Assembly (NCBI GenBank): GCA_943327025.2
Contig: CALPVO020000109.1
Coordinates: forward strand, 1-7,066
Direction of reading: 5' to 3'
Length of the DNA stretch: 7,066 nucleotides
DNA from: Janthinobacterium lividum
GTDB lineage: Bacteria > Pseudomonadota > Gammaproteobacteria > Steroidobacterales > Steroidobacteraceae
Shown: piece by piece, positions 1 through 5,922 of the stretch
How positions within the stretch are numbered: the first letter of the stretch is position 1
Layout of the letters: each line of letters starts with the position of its first letter
Translations under genes and position numbers: made by a program
The notes under the pieces: generated by a model
Seen by the model: the letters and a program-made list of their open reading frames with translations, nothing else
Database searches by the model: none
Told to the model about the DNA's origin: nothing

Positions 1-1385
1 ACGCCAGTAATGCCGGTCTTCTTCGCGGCCGCGGTAAACGCCGGGTCGTCGGACCACAGCTCCGAACCAATAATGCGAAAGCGCGGCTCGAGAGTTTCGC
101 GGTCAATACGTACACGCTCGATGGCACCCGGGGCAGCACGCTGACCGCAGCTGATCTGTGCGCCTTCAAAAGCCGGGCCGGTGGGGCTCGAGCACGCCAC
201 CAGCTTGTGCTTGTTGCCCAGCACAATCTCAGCGTTCGTGCCCACGTCCACCAGCAGCGTCATCTCTTCCAGCAGGTCGGGACGTTCGGCAAGGATGACA
301 CCAGCGGTGTCGGCGCCGACGTGGCCGGCGATGCAGGGCAACACGTAAACACGTGCGGCCGTGTGCAGCTTCAGGCCAAGGTCCGCCGCGCGCACCGTGA
401 CGCCACGGTCGATAGCGAGCGCAAACGGTGCACCGCCCAGCTCCACCGGGTCAATGCCCAGCAGCAAGTGATGCATGATGGGGTTGCCCACCACAGTCAT
501 CTCGAGGATATCGCTCGCTTCGATGCCGGCGTCACGCGCCACATCGATGGCCAGTTCGCTTAGCGCCTGACGAACGGCGGCAGTCATCTGCTCGGCGCCG
601 CCCGGGTTCATCATGGAATACGAGACGCGGCTCATCAGGTCTTCGCCGAAGCGAATTTGCGGGTTCATGACACCAGACGACGCCACGACTTCACCAGTGG
701 TGAGGTTGCACAAGTGCGCAGCAATGGTGGTGGAACCCACATCCACTGCCATACCCCAAGCGTTCTCATGGAAGCCGGGCCACACAGCGATGATCTGGTT
801 TGCATCGTGCACAGCGACCGTGACCTTCCACTGTCCGGCGCGCAACGTGGGCTGCAAGCCCTGCAGCAAGCCGAGGTCGCAGTCGAGGTTCTTCAAGCCC
901 CATTCACGCTCCAGCGCTTTTTCCATGCGCTGCAAGTCGCCGGACGGGTCGTGCATGTCCGGTTCCTGCACTTCCACGTAGTGCAGCTTCACCAACGGGT
1001 AAAGCTCGATATCGCGCGCCTCGGCAGCCTTGCGCACCACCTGGCGGTGCACCTGGCTGGACTCGGGAACGTCGACGACCACGTCGGACTGCACCTTCGC
1101 CTGGCAAGACAAACGGCGGCCTTCGGCCAACACATGCTTGGTGCCGTAGCGCTCTTCGGTCACCGAGAACGGCGTGAGGCTTGCGGCTGAAGAGGTGACG
1201 CCGTGCTTCGCGAATTCGCCTTCCGCCACGAGTACCTGACAACGACCGCAAATGGCCCGGCCACCACACACGGAATCGATGTCGACACCGAGACTGCGCG
1301 CGGCAGCCAGCAGTGGCGTGCCGACAGCAAAGCGGCCACGCTTGCCCGAAGGCGTGAAGACAACGAGAGGATCCTGGGTGCTCAA
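1..1385 (-). CDS. RACo/RamA-like ferredoxin-ASKHA corrinoid activation protein (C-terminus beyond window)
   Basis: Proteins of this family use ATP to drive one-electron reduction of inactive Co(II) corrinoid to Co(I), rescuing corrinoid methyltransferases after oxidation. The frame is open for 461 codons from a TTG start to the window edge. Residues 1-95 form a plant-type [2Fe-2S] ferredoxin domain with Cys40-x5-Cys46-x2-Cys49 and Cys94. After a linker and middle domain, an ASKHA-fold ATPase follows: phosphate-1-like VDVGSTTIA at 214-222, NPQIRFGEDLMSR, VVGNPIMHHLLLG, LPCIAGHVGADTAG from 349, and phosphate-2-like VDVGTNAE from 379, then a GPAFEGAQISCG segment. From memory the family is about 600-700 residues, so roughly 150-250 are missing at the left edge. 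The TTG start is chosen because GGAG lies 8 nt upstream and no ATG or GTG precedes the ferredoxin fold in a sensible position. It sits last in the visible cluster, after its likely client genes. Family assignment is firm; the client corrinoid protein is inferred from context. Confidence 0.93.
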   Translation of the reverse strand, partial: MSTQDPLVVFTPSGKRGRFAVGTPLLAAARSLGVDIDSVCGGRAICGRCQVLVAEGEFAKHGVTSSAASLTPFSVTEERYGTKHVLAEGRRLSCQAKVQSDVVVDVPESSQVHRQVVRKAAEARDIELYPLVKLHYVEVQEPDMHDPSGDLQRMEKALEREWGLKNLDCDLGLLQGLQPTLRAGQWKVTVAVHDANQIIAVWPGFHENAWGMAVDVGSTTIAAHLCNLTTGEVVASSGVMNPQIRFGEDLMSRVSYSMMNPGGAEQMTAAVRQALSELAIDVARDAGIEASDILEMTVVGNPIMHHLLLGIDPVELGGAPFALAIDRGVTVRAADLGLKLHTAARVYVLPCIAGHVGADTAGVILAERPDLLEEMTLLVDVGTNAEIVLGNKHKLVACSSPTGPAFEGAQISCGQRAAPGAIERVRIDRETLEPRFRIIGSELWSDDPAFTAAAKKTGITG

Positions 1386-1393
1386 GCGGGCAG

Positions 1394-1397
1394 CTCC
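1394..1397 (-). promoter_or_regulatory. Ribosome binding site that fixes the TTG start of the activator gene
   Basis: GGAG on the minus strand, 8 nt before the TTG at 1385. This supports initiation at TTG, since no in-frame ATG gives a complete ferredoxin domain. Seen directly; use of the site is inferred. Confidence 0.6.
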
Positions 1398-1433
1398 AAC
1401 AAAAAAACGAACTTACGCAATCAACGTGAACCA

Positions 1434-1457
1434 GGCGGACTGGTCACCCAGCCCGCC
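1434..1457 (-). promoter_or_regulatory. Intergenic hairpin with GNRA-type loop between methyltransferase and activator genes
   Basis: In the minus-strand transcript GGCGGGCUGG pairs with CCAGUCCGCC, a 10-bp stem with one G-U pair, closed by the tetraloop GUGA, which fits the stable GNRA class. It begins 10 nt after the methyltransferase stop codon. A run of seven U follows only 26 nt downstream (1407-1401), so it is not a standard intrinsic terminator. It could stabilise the upstream mRNA, mark a processing site, or partly attenuate transcription into the activator gene. Apart from this hairpin and the RBS, the 82-nt gap holds nothing I recognise. Confidence 0.5.
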
Positions 1458-1467
1458 ACAGTCAAGG

Positions 1468-2388
1468 TCACGTGCCCGAAGGACGGCGGCGCAGGCCACC
1501 TTCGCGACGACCACGGGCGGCACTGCCATCGGCCGGCGGCGGCGGGGCTTCGCGGAACTTGCGGATCCAGCGGGCGCAGTCGGGGTCGTGGCCCATCATG
1601 ACGTCCGCACCCATGCAGGCGCGCACGATGTCGCCGTGCAGCGGGTTCGTGATGGCCGAGGTCATGCCGGAGGCAATCGCCATGGTCAGGAACGCGCTGT
1701 TGATGCCATCACGTGCCGGCAAGCCGAAGCTGATGTTCGAAGCGCCGCAGGTGGTGTTCACCTTCAATTCGTCGCGCAGACGACGCACCAAGCGCATGAC
1801 CTGCTGGCCAGCGAGGTTGATGGCGCCGATGGGCATGACGAGCGGGTCGACCAGAACGTCCGAAGCCGGAATGCCGTAATCCATGGCGCGATGAACAATC
1901 TTCTTGGCCACTTCAAAGCGCACATCCGGGTCCTCGGAGATGCCCGTTTCGTCGTTCGAGATGGCCACGACGGCCGCGCCGTACTTCTTCACCAGCGGCA
2001 ACACGGTCTCGAGACGGTCTTCTTCACCCGTCACCGAGTTCACGAGCGCCTTGCCCTTGTAGACCGCAAGGCCCGCAGCCAGCGCCGCCACGATGGAGGA
2101 GTCGATGGCCAGCGGCACGTCCGAGATGGACTGCACCAGCTGAATGGCACGGGCGAGGATGGCCGGCTCGTCGGCCAGCGGGATGCCCGCGTTGACGTCG
2201 AGCATGTGAGCGCCAGCTTCAATCTGCGCGATGGCATCGGCCTCGACGCGGCTGAAGTCACCCGCGGCCATTTCGGCAGCGAGGATCTTGCGACCGGTCG
2301 GGTTGATGCGTTCGCCGATGATGACGAAGGGACGATTGAAGCCAATGATGACTTCCTTCGTGGCCGAGCTGATGACGGTATCGGTCAT
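1468..2388 (-). CDS. Methyltetrahydrofolate:corrinoid methyltransferase (pterin-binding, AcsE/MtgA-like)
   Basis: A cytosolic TIM-barrel enzyme of the pterin-binding (dihydropteroate synthase-like) superfamily that transfers a methyl group between N5-methyl-THF and the cobalt of a corrinoid protein. The 306-residue product shows GERINPTGR at 25-33, LDVNAG with Asp64, LAIDSS with Asp96, NSVTGE from Asn117, DPLVMPIG with Asp181, and CGASNISFGLP from 214, whose Asn218 corresponds to the conserved Asn thought to assist pterin binding and protonation. Lack of the second, ATP-grasp-like or HPPK-like regions and the strong AcsE-type motifs argue against a folate-synthesis FolP. After about residue 280 it carries a Pro/Ala then Arg-rich tail absent from the roughly 260-residue acetogen enzymes. 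The ATG start has AGGAAG 6 nt upstream. It follows metF by 62 nt. The physiological direction of methyl transfer cannot be read from sequence. Confidence 0.93.
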   Translation of the reverse strand: MTDTVISSATKEVIIGFNRPFVIIGERINPTGRKILAAEMAAGDFSRVEADAIAQIEAGAHMLDVNAGIPLADEPAILARAIQLVQSISDVPLAIDSSIVAALAAGLAVYKGKALVNSVTGEEDRLETVLPLVKKYGAAVVAISNDETGISEDPDVRFEVAKKIVHRAMDYGIPASDVLVDPLVMPIGAINLAGQQVMRLVRRLRDELKVNTTCGASNISFGLPARDGINSAFLTMAIASGMTSAITNPLHGDIVRACMGADVMMGHDPDCARWIRKFREAPPPPADGSAARGRREGGLRRRPSGT

Positions 2389-2450
2389 GGGAATCTTCCT
2401 GTTGCCGTAGGGCGGTGGAACGTTCGTTTAAGAGGAAAAGGTTTAGTGCT

Positions 2451-3452
2451 TCAGGCGGCGCTGGCGTCGCGTCCGGGGTACCAGGGCACCCGGCCCGCCA
2501 GTACACCGGAACGCTCGACAATTTCGGGCACGCGGTCTTCCTGCTTGAAGGCCATGACATGCAAGCCGTGCACGCCCTTCATCTCGCGGATTTCCTGCAT
2601 GAGGTCGACGCAAAGATTGATGCCTTCCTGCGTCTGGTCCTGCGCACCAGCCAACCGGTTGATGACGCTGTCGGGGATATGGATGCCCGGCACGTTGCGA
2701 CGCATCCAATCGGCGGACTTCGCGTTCCGCAGCGGACCGACGCCGATGATCATGAAGGCTTTGTCGGCAATGCCGAGATCTTCAGCCGACTTGAGGAAGT
2801 CGCGGAGCAGCGGCAAGTCGTAGCAGTACTGGGTCTGCACGAACTGCGCGCCGTTCGCAATTTTCTTGGCCAGCCGTGCAGCGCGATGCGCCACCGGTGG
2901 CACATTCGGGTTTTCCGCAGCACCCAAGAACACCTGCGGTGCGGAGGTGAGCTTGCGGCCACTCTGGAAGCGCATCTCATCGCGCATGGTGCGCGCTATG
3001 CCCAGCAGACTGGTGCTGTCGAGGTCGAACACCGGCTTGGCCTGCGGATGGTCGCCTGCCTGCACGCCGTCGCCAGACAGGCACAGCATATTGCAGACAC
3101 CCATGGCGGCGCCGCCCAAGATGTCGCCTTGAATGGCGATGCGGTTCTTGTCGCGGCAGGAGATCTGCATTACGGGCGCGTAACCGATACGCGTTAGCAG
3201 GGCGCTGACCGCCACGCTCGACATGTGGACGTTGGCACCACTGCCGTCGGTGGCGTTGATGGCATCGACGTAGCCGTCGAACAGCCGCGCGCGGCGATAA
3301 ACCTCTTCGGCATCCGCACTGTCGGGCGGTGCCAATTCGGAAGTGACAGCGAAGCCACCGGCGCGCAATACGCGCTCCAAGCGGCCCGGCGAACTGTGGC
3401 CGGGAAGCAGCGGAAACGGCTGGCCAGCTACGGGCTCGTCGGCGAAGTTCAT
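2451..3452 (-). CDS. metF: 5,10-Methylenetetrahydrofolate reductase (MetF)
   Basis: Flavin-dependent TIM-barrel enzyme interconverting 5,10-methylene-THF and 5-methyl-THF. The product is 333 residues. VTSELAPPDSAD carries Glu39, in the position of the catalytic Glu of the SxExxPP motif in E. coli MetF; CLSGD places Asp128 where the folate-contacting Asp of the LRGD motif lies; QTQYCYDL and IIGVGPLR match later barrel strands. The start is the ATG at 3452, not an upstream in-frame codon, because it forms an ATGA overlap with the preceding MetV-like gene and has GAGGG 6 nt upstream. Coupled translation with the MetV-like gene suggests a MetF-MetV complex, as in acetogens and some other bacteria. 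In this cluster it either supplies methyl-THF for methionine synthesis or oxidises methyl-THF produced by demethylation. It is complete, with no anomaly seen. Confidence 0.96.
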   Translation of the reverse strand: MNFADEPVAGQPFPLLPGHSSPGRLERVLRAGGFAVTSELAPPDSADAEEVYRRARLFDGYVDAINATDGSGANVHMSSVAVSALLTRIGYAPVMQISCRDKNRIAIQGDILGGAAMGVCNMLCLSGDGVQAGDHPQAKPVFDLDSTSLLGIARTMRDEMRFQSGRKLTSAPQVFLGAAENPNVPPVAHRAARLAKKIANGAQFVQTQYCYDLPLLRDFLKSAEDLGIADKAFMIIGVGPLRNAKSADWMRRNVPGIHIPDSVINRLAGAQDQTQEGINLCVDLMQEIREMKGVHGLHVMAFKQEDRVPEIVERSGVLAGRVPWYPGRDASAA

Positions 3453-3976
3453 GGCGTGCCCTCTTTCTTCGGGGCAGCCGCTGCCTTGGCGGGTACCGCC
3501 GCAGGCTTCTTGGCGTTCGGGTCCGGCTCGCCGGTCTTTTCGCGAACCACACGCAACCACGAAGACGAACCTTCCATGCGACGGTCCACCGGCGCTTGCA
3601 CCACTTGAATGGCAGCCAGGCCGCCATCGAATTGGCCGGCACCCCGCCAAGCTTCTGCCCAAACGCAGCGCATCTCAGGCTTCACTTCGCAGTAGCCATC
3701 TAGGCTGACGCCGCCACAAGGGCCGTTGCGCAGCTGCTTCGGGCAGTTCATGGGGCAAGACATGCCGGTGCTGCTAAGCACGCACTGGCCGCACATCTTG
3801 CAGTCGAAAAGCAAACCCTTCACGCGCTTCTCGAAAGCGGCGACGGGCTTTTCCGCACGCTGGTAGCCAATGGCCCGCCACAACGGAGCCAAGGCAATCA
3901 TGACGCGCTCGAAACCTTTGTAGAAGGCATTCAGGCCGCGCGAATGCCGCACGGACCAAAGACGGACGCGATACAT
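3449..3976 (-). CDS. MetV-like protein (methylene-THF reductase C-terminal domain family)
   Basis: A 175-residue cysteine-rich protein of the family usually annotated 'methylenetetrahydrofolate reductase C-terminal', the partner of MetF in two-subunit reductases. Residues 1-50 are basic and partly hydrophobic but show no clear signal peptide. The core has eight cysteines at 59, 62, 65, 74, 78, 87, 96 and 104, including CKMCGQC and a CPMNCPKQL..GPCGG pattern, consistent with an Fe-S cluster or zinc site. The last 30 residues are a low-complexity Ala/Pro/Lys tail. The start ATG overlaps the upstream stop (TGATG) with GGAGG 4 nt before it, and the stop overlaps metF by ATGA, so three genes appear translationally coupled. 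In other bacteria such proteins help MetF assembly or electron delivery; the role here is inferred from that. Family call is firm; metal content is not known from sequence. Confidence 0.88.
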   Translation of the reverse strand: MYRVRLWSVRHSRGLNAFYKGFERVMIALAPLWRAIGYQRAEKPVAAFEKRVKGLLFDCKMCGQCVLSSTGMSCPMNCPKQLRNGPCGGVSLDGYCEVKPEMRCVWAEAWRGAGQFDGGLAAIQVVQAPVDRRMEGSSSWLRVVREKTGEPDPNAKKPAAVPAKAAAAPKKEGTP

Positions 3977-4326
3977 CAGGCCTCCGGAGCGGCGTCAGCC
4001 GCAGTAGGGCTTTCTTTCGGCGGCAAAGTGGCGTCGTTGCCCTTGGCGCGGATGATGCGCTCGAGGTCTTCGTCGGAATAACGGGCTTCGATTTCCGCGG
4101 CCGTGGCTTCGGCCACGGCCTGCAGGTCGTCACCGCAAGGGGTGGGCGCACTGCGGACCCAGTCTGCGAGGTAAGCGTCGGAGCTGCCCTTGCCCGCGCG
4201 CATGGCGGCGCGGTCCACGGCTTCCTGGAAACGATGCGAAAGCTGCACTTTATGCGTCTCGCGTCCGCGCTTGACGATGACCTGTGCCGGCACGTCGCGC
4301 CAGGAGATGATGATCAATGAGGCCAC
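3976..4326 (-). CDS. Small 'virulence factor'-family protein of unknown function
   Basis: A predicted 116-residue soluble protein starting SLIIISWRDVPAQVIVKRG, which matches the family named 'virulence factor' in domain databases. Despite the name I know of no biochemical role. Residues 2-60 look like a compact alpha/beta unit (hydrophobic strand, then basic segment, then helix HRFQEAVDRAAMRAG); residues 84-105 are an acidic helix; the end is a disordered Pro/Ala tail. One Cys (in APTPCGDD) is present. I place the start at GTG 4326 because homologues begin at this point, the codon lies 1 nt after the DUF1638 stop, and AGAGGAG sits 9 nt upstream; an upstream in-frame ATG at 4383 would add 19 residues unlike the family and overlap DUF1638. 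Its place between DUF1638 and metV/metF implies a task in the corrinoid or folate methyl pathway. Confidence 0.8.
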   Translation of the reverse strand: MASLIIISWRDVPAQVIVKRGRETHKVQLSHRFQEAVDRAAMRAGKGSSDAYLADWVRSAPTPCGDDLQAVAEATAAEIEARYSDEDLERIIRAKGNDATLPPKESPTAADAAPEA

Positions 4327-4327
4327 T

Positions 4328-4993
4328 TCAGGCTGCTCCTCTGTGTCGGTTGGCAAGGGCGGCCAGCGGCACCACCACTTCATTCACTTGCGTCGCCCCA
4401 TGGGCCACTTGGGCCAACGTGGTCGCCAAGTCACCGTAGCCGGTGTAGCGCTCCTCGTAGGCCAAACCCAGCCGCTGCGCGGCGGCCTCGGCGGCCTCGC
4501 GCAGTTCCGGTGAGGGCACTTGCACCAAGTGCACCAAGCGCCGGTAGTGGCGAAAGTACTCATCGCGCAGTTCGGGGTGGCGGTCGAGGCCGAGACCTTC
4601 GATGACCAACCGCTCGAAGTGACGCACCAGAAAATCCGTCAGGTAAAACGTTCCCGGCTCTTCCTCCGCCAGCGCGGCAAACGCCGCCGGCGTGGCAAAG
4701 AAGTCGTAGCAGTGGGCGCCCGGCAAACGCGCCACGCCCTCTTCTTCGAGTACCCGGTCCAACAGGCCACCCGTGCCGCAATCGGCATAAGCGACAAACA
4801 GTTGGCTGAAACGCCCACGAGCACCCTGGATGGCCTCGCGGACCGCGCCTGGAATCTTCTCCGGGCGATTGTGCAGTTCCGGCGGGAGACACTCGATGGT
4901 GAGTGCCTCCCAGCCATTCAGGCGCTTTAGCGCGACGATTTCGCGCGCCAGAGCACCGCAGGCGATGACGAGGACGGGTGACCCCGCTGCCAT
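4328..4993 (-). CDS. DUF1638 family protein associated with corrinoid methyl transfer
   Basis: A 221-residue predicted cytosolic protein with DUF1638 landmarks: VLVIACGALAREI near the N-terminus (Cys12), ECLPPELHNRPEKIP (Cys35, His41), YADCGTGGLLD (Cys72) and GAHCYDFF (His94, Cys95). These four Cys and two His are candidates for a metal or corrinoid site, but that is inference. Biochemistry of the family is unknown to me; members are commonly found beside corrinoid proteins and methyltransferases, and I recall mutant-fitness evidence tying one to methionine synthesis in Phaeobacter. I chose ATG 4993 over the upstream in-frame ATG at 5044 because it gives a normal N-terminus (MAAGSPVLVIACG), leaves a 16-nt spacer after the corrinoid gene and avoids overlapping it. 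The stop is 1 nt before the next start. Family call confident; function open. Confidence 0.85.
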   Translation of the reverse strand: MAAGSPVLVIACGALAREIVALKRLNGWEALTIECLPPELHNRPEKIPGAVREAIQGARGRFSQLFVAYADCGTGGLLDRVLEEEGVARLPGAHCYDFFATPAAFAALAEEEPGTFYLTDFLVRHFERLVIEGLGLDRHPELRDEYFRHYRRLVHLVQVPSPELREAAEAAAQRLGLAYEERYTGYGDLATTLAQVAHGATQVNEVVVPLAALANRHRGAA

Positions 4994-5009
4994 CGCGCTG
5001 CCTGCCGCT

Positions 5010-5723
5010 TTAGTGGGCGGCAGCGGCGGCGTCGCGCGCCGCACGACGCGCGGCGATCATCGACTTCGCGGTTTCCACGGCCACAGCCGCATCGCGGCAG
5101 TAGGCGTCGGCGCCGACGGCCGTCGCGAATTCCTCGTTCAGCGGTGCGCCGCCGACCAGCACGATGTACTTGTCACGCAGGCCCTTCTGCTTGAGGGTGT
5201 CGATGACGACCTTCATGTAGGGCATGGTGGTGGTGAGCAGCGCCGACATGCCGAGGATGTCCGGCTGGTGCTCTTCGAGCGCAGCGAGGTAGTTTTCCAC
5301 CGGGTTGTTGATGCCGATGTTGATGACTTCGAAGCCAGCACCCTCGAGCATCATGGACACCAGGTTCTTGCCGATGTCGTGGATGTCGCCCTTCACGGTG
5401 CCGATGACCACCTTGCCGATGGGCTCGACGCCGGTTTCGGCGAGCAGGGGGCGCAGCAGCTCCATGCCGGCCTTCATGGCGTTGGCGGCGAGCAGCACTT
5501 CGGGGACGAACAGGATGCCGTCACGGAAGTCGATGCCGACGATACGCATACCCTCGACGAGCGCGTCGTTGAGCACCTTGTCGGCGGCCCAACCGCGCGA
5601 CAGGAAGATGTTGGTGGCTTCAACCACTTCATCCTTGAGGCCGTTGTACAGGTCGTCGTGAACCTGGGCCACCAAGTCCTCATCGTTGAGGTCATTGAGG
5701 TTGAAGTCTTCCTGGTCGCTCAT
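5010..5723 (-). CDS. Corrinoid (B12-binding) methyl-carrier protein, MttC/MtbC type
   Basis: Carries the methyl group on cobalt between a substrate-specific methyltransferase and the folate enzyme encoded downstream. The 237-residue protein has the usual two-part build: a helical methionine-synthase-like cap domain at about 15-95 (with VPEVLLAANAM) and a Rossmann-like B12-binding domain at about 104-225. The latter shows GDIHDIGKN at 112-120, whose His115 is the expected lower axial cobalt ligand, then GMSALLTT with Ser160, and VLVGGAP near 188-194. The first 15 residues are acidic and the last 15 an Ala-rich helix. The same architecture serves amine-demethylating corrinoid proteins and the B12 part of split methionine synthases, so the label alone does not give the substrate. 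Start ATG 5723 has GGGAG 8 nt upstream; that site can be paired in the leader described separately. First gene of the coupled run. Confidence 0.95.
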   Translation of the reverse strand: MSDQEDFNLNDLNDEDLVAQVHDDLYNGLKDEVVEATNIFLSRGWAADKVLNDALVEGMRIVGIDFRDGILFVPEVLLAANAMKAGMELLRPLLAETGVEPIGKVVIGTVKGDIHDIGKNLVSMMLEGAGFEVINIGINNPVENYLAALEEHQPDILGMSALLTTTMPYMKVVIDTLKQKGLRDKYIVLVGGAPLNEEFATAVGADAYCRDAAVAVETAKSMIAARRAARDAAAAAH

Positions 5724-5730
5724 CAGCGTT

Positions 5731-5869
5731 GCTCCCGTCTAGGCGGGCCCGGAGGCCCTTATTTAGCGCTTGCGCAGCCCAAGCGGGAGCCTTCGCGGCA
5801 AACCCATTCTCGGACCCATGGCAGTTTACGTAGTTTCCACCGTACCCACTGACGCTCGGGCGACATGGG
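5731..5869 (-). promoter_or_regulatory. Potentially structured mRNA leader that can sequester the corrinoid gene's RBS
   Basis: Read on the minus strand 5' to 3': CCCAUG (5869-5864) can pair with CAUGGG (5820-5815), enclosing a hairpin at 5851-5822 (CAGU/ACUG, UAC/GUA, GUGG-AAA-CUAC). Further on, GCUCCCG (5790-5784) is perfectly complementary to CGGGAGC (5737-5731), which contains the Shine-Dalgarno GGGAG. Between these arms lie two more hairpins: CGCUUG/CAAGCG (5785-5767, sharing 2 nt with the outer helix) and GGGCC-UCCG-GGCCC (5758-5745), the latter a cUNCGg-type stable loop. Such a layout could switch translation by hiding or exposing the RBS. I see no cobalamin-riboswitch B12 box or other class consensus. 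Pairings are seen in sequence; that they form, and any ligand, is inference. Confidence 0.4.
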
Positions 5870-5901
5870 CTTGTTACGATGCGACATTTCCCCACCCCTG
5901 T

Positions 5902-5922
5902 AAAGCACGCAATGCACGCTTT
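5902..5922. promoter_or_regulatory. Operator-like 21-bp imperfect dyad
   Basis: The plus strand reads AAAGC-ac-GCA-a-TGC-ac-GCTTT, symmetric about base 5912 at all positions except the two AC pairs and the centre. It lies about 180 bp before the corrinoid gene, where a regulator of the operon could bind. No regulator gene is in the window, and the matching family is not identifiable. Confidence 0.35.

Noticed and set aside
1252..2823. A 523-codon plus-strand open frame antisense to the methyltransferase and metF genes
   Set aside because: It has no recognisable domain, an unusual His/Arg/Asp-rich composition and lies opposite two genes with clear family motifs. Long antisense frames are common in GC-rich coding DNA.
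3453..3662. Seventy-residue N-terminal extension of MetF
   Set aside because: That stretch is out-of-frame readthrough of the MetV-like gene; the ATG at 3452 has its own RBS and an ATGA overlap.
4994..5044. Upstream ATG for the DUF1638 gene (17 extra residues)
   Set aside because: It would overlap the corrinoid gene's end and adds a Pro/Arg/Ala extension unlike the family; ATG 4993 fits better.
4830..5852. A 340-codon plus-strand frame antisense to the corrinoid gene
   Set aside because: It mirrors the corrinoid-protein codons, has no homology signal I recognise, and no ribosome binding site was evident.
5759..5869. Cobalamin or SAM-II riboswitch in the leader
   Set aside because: Short matches exist (a GGUGGAAAC...CUGCC stretch; GCUAAAUAAGGG resembling the SAM-II 3' end), but the B12 box and the SAM-II pseudoknot partner sequences are not visible, so no known class is called.
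5692..5895. A 67-codon minus-strand frame across the leader, ending inside the corrinoid gene
   Set aside because: Out of frame with the corrinoid protein, low-complexity composition, and it would overlap the real start; treated as chance.
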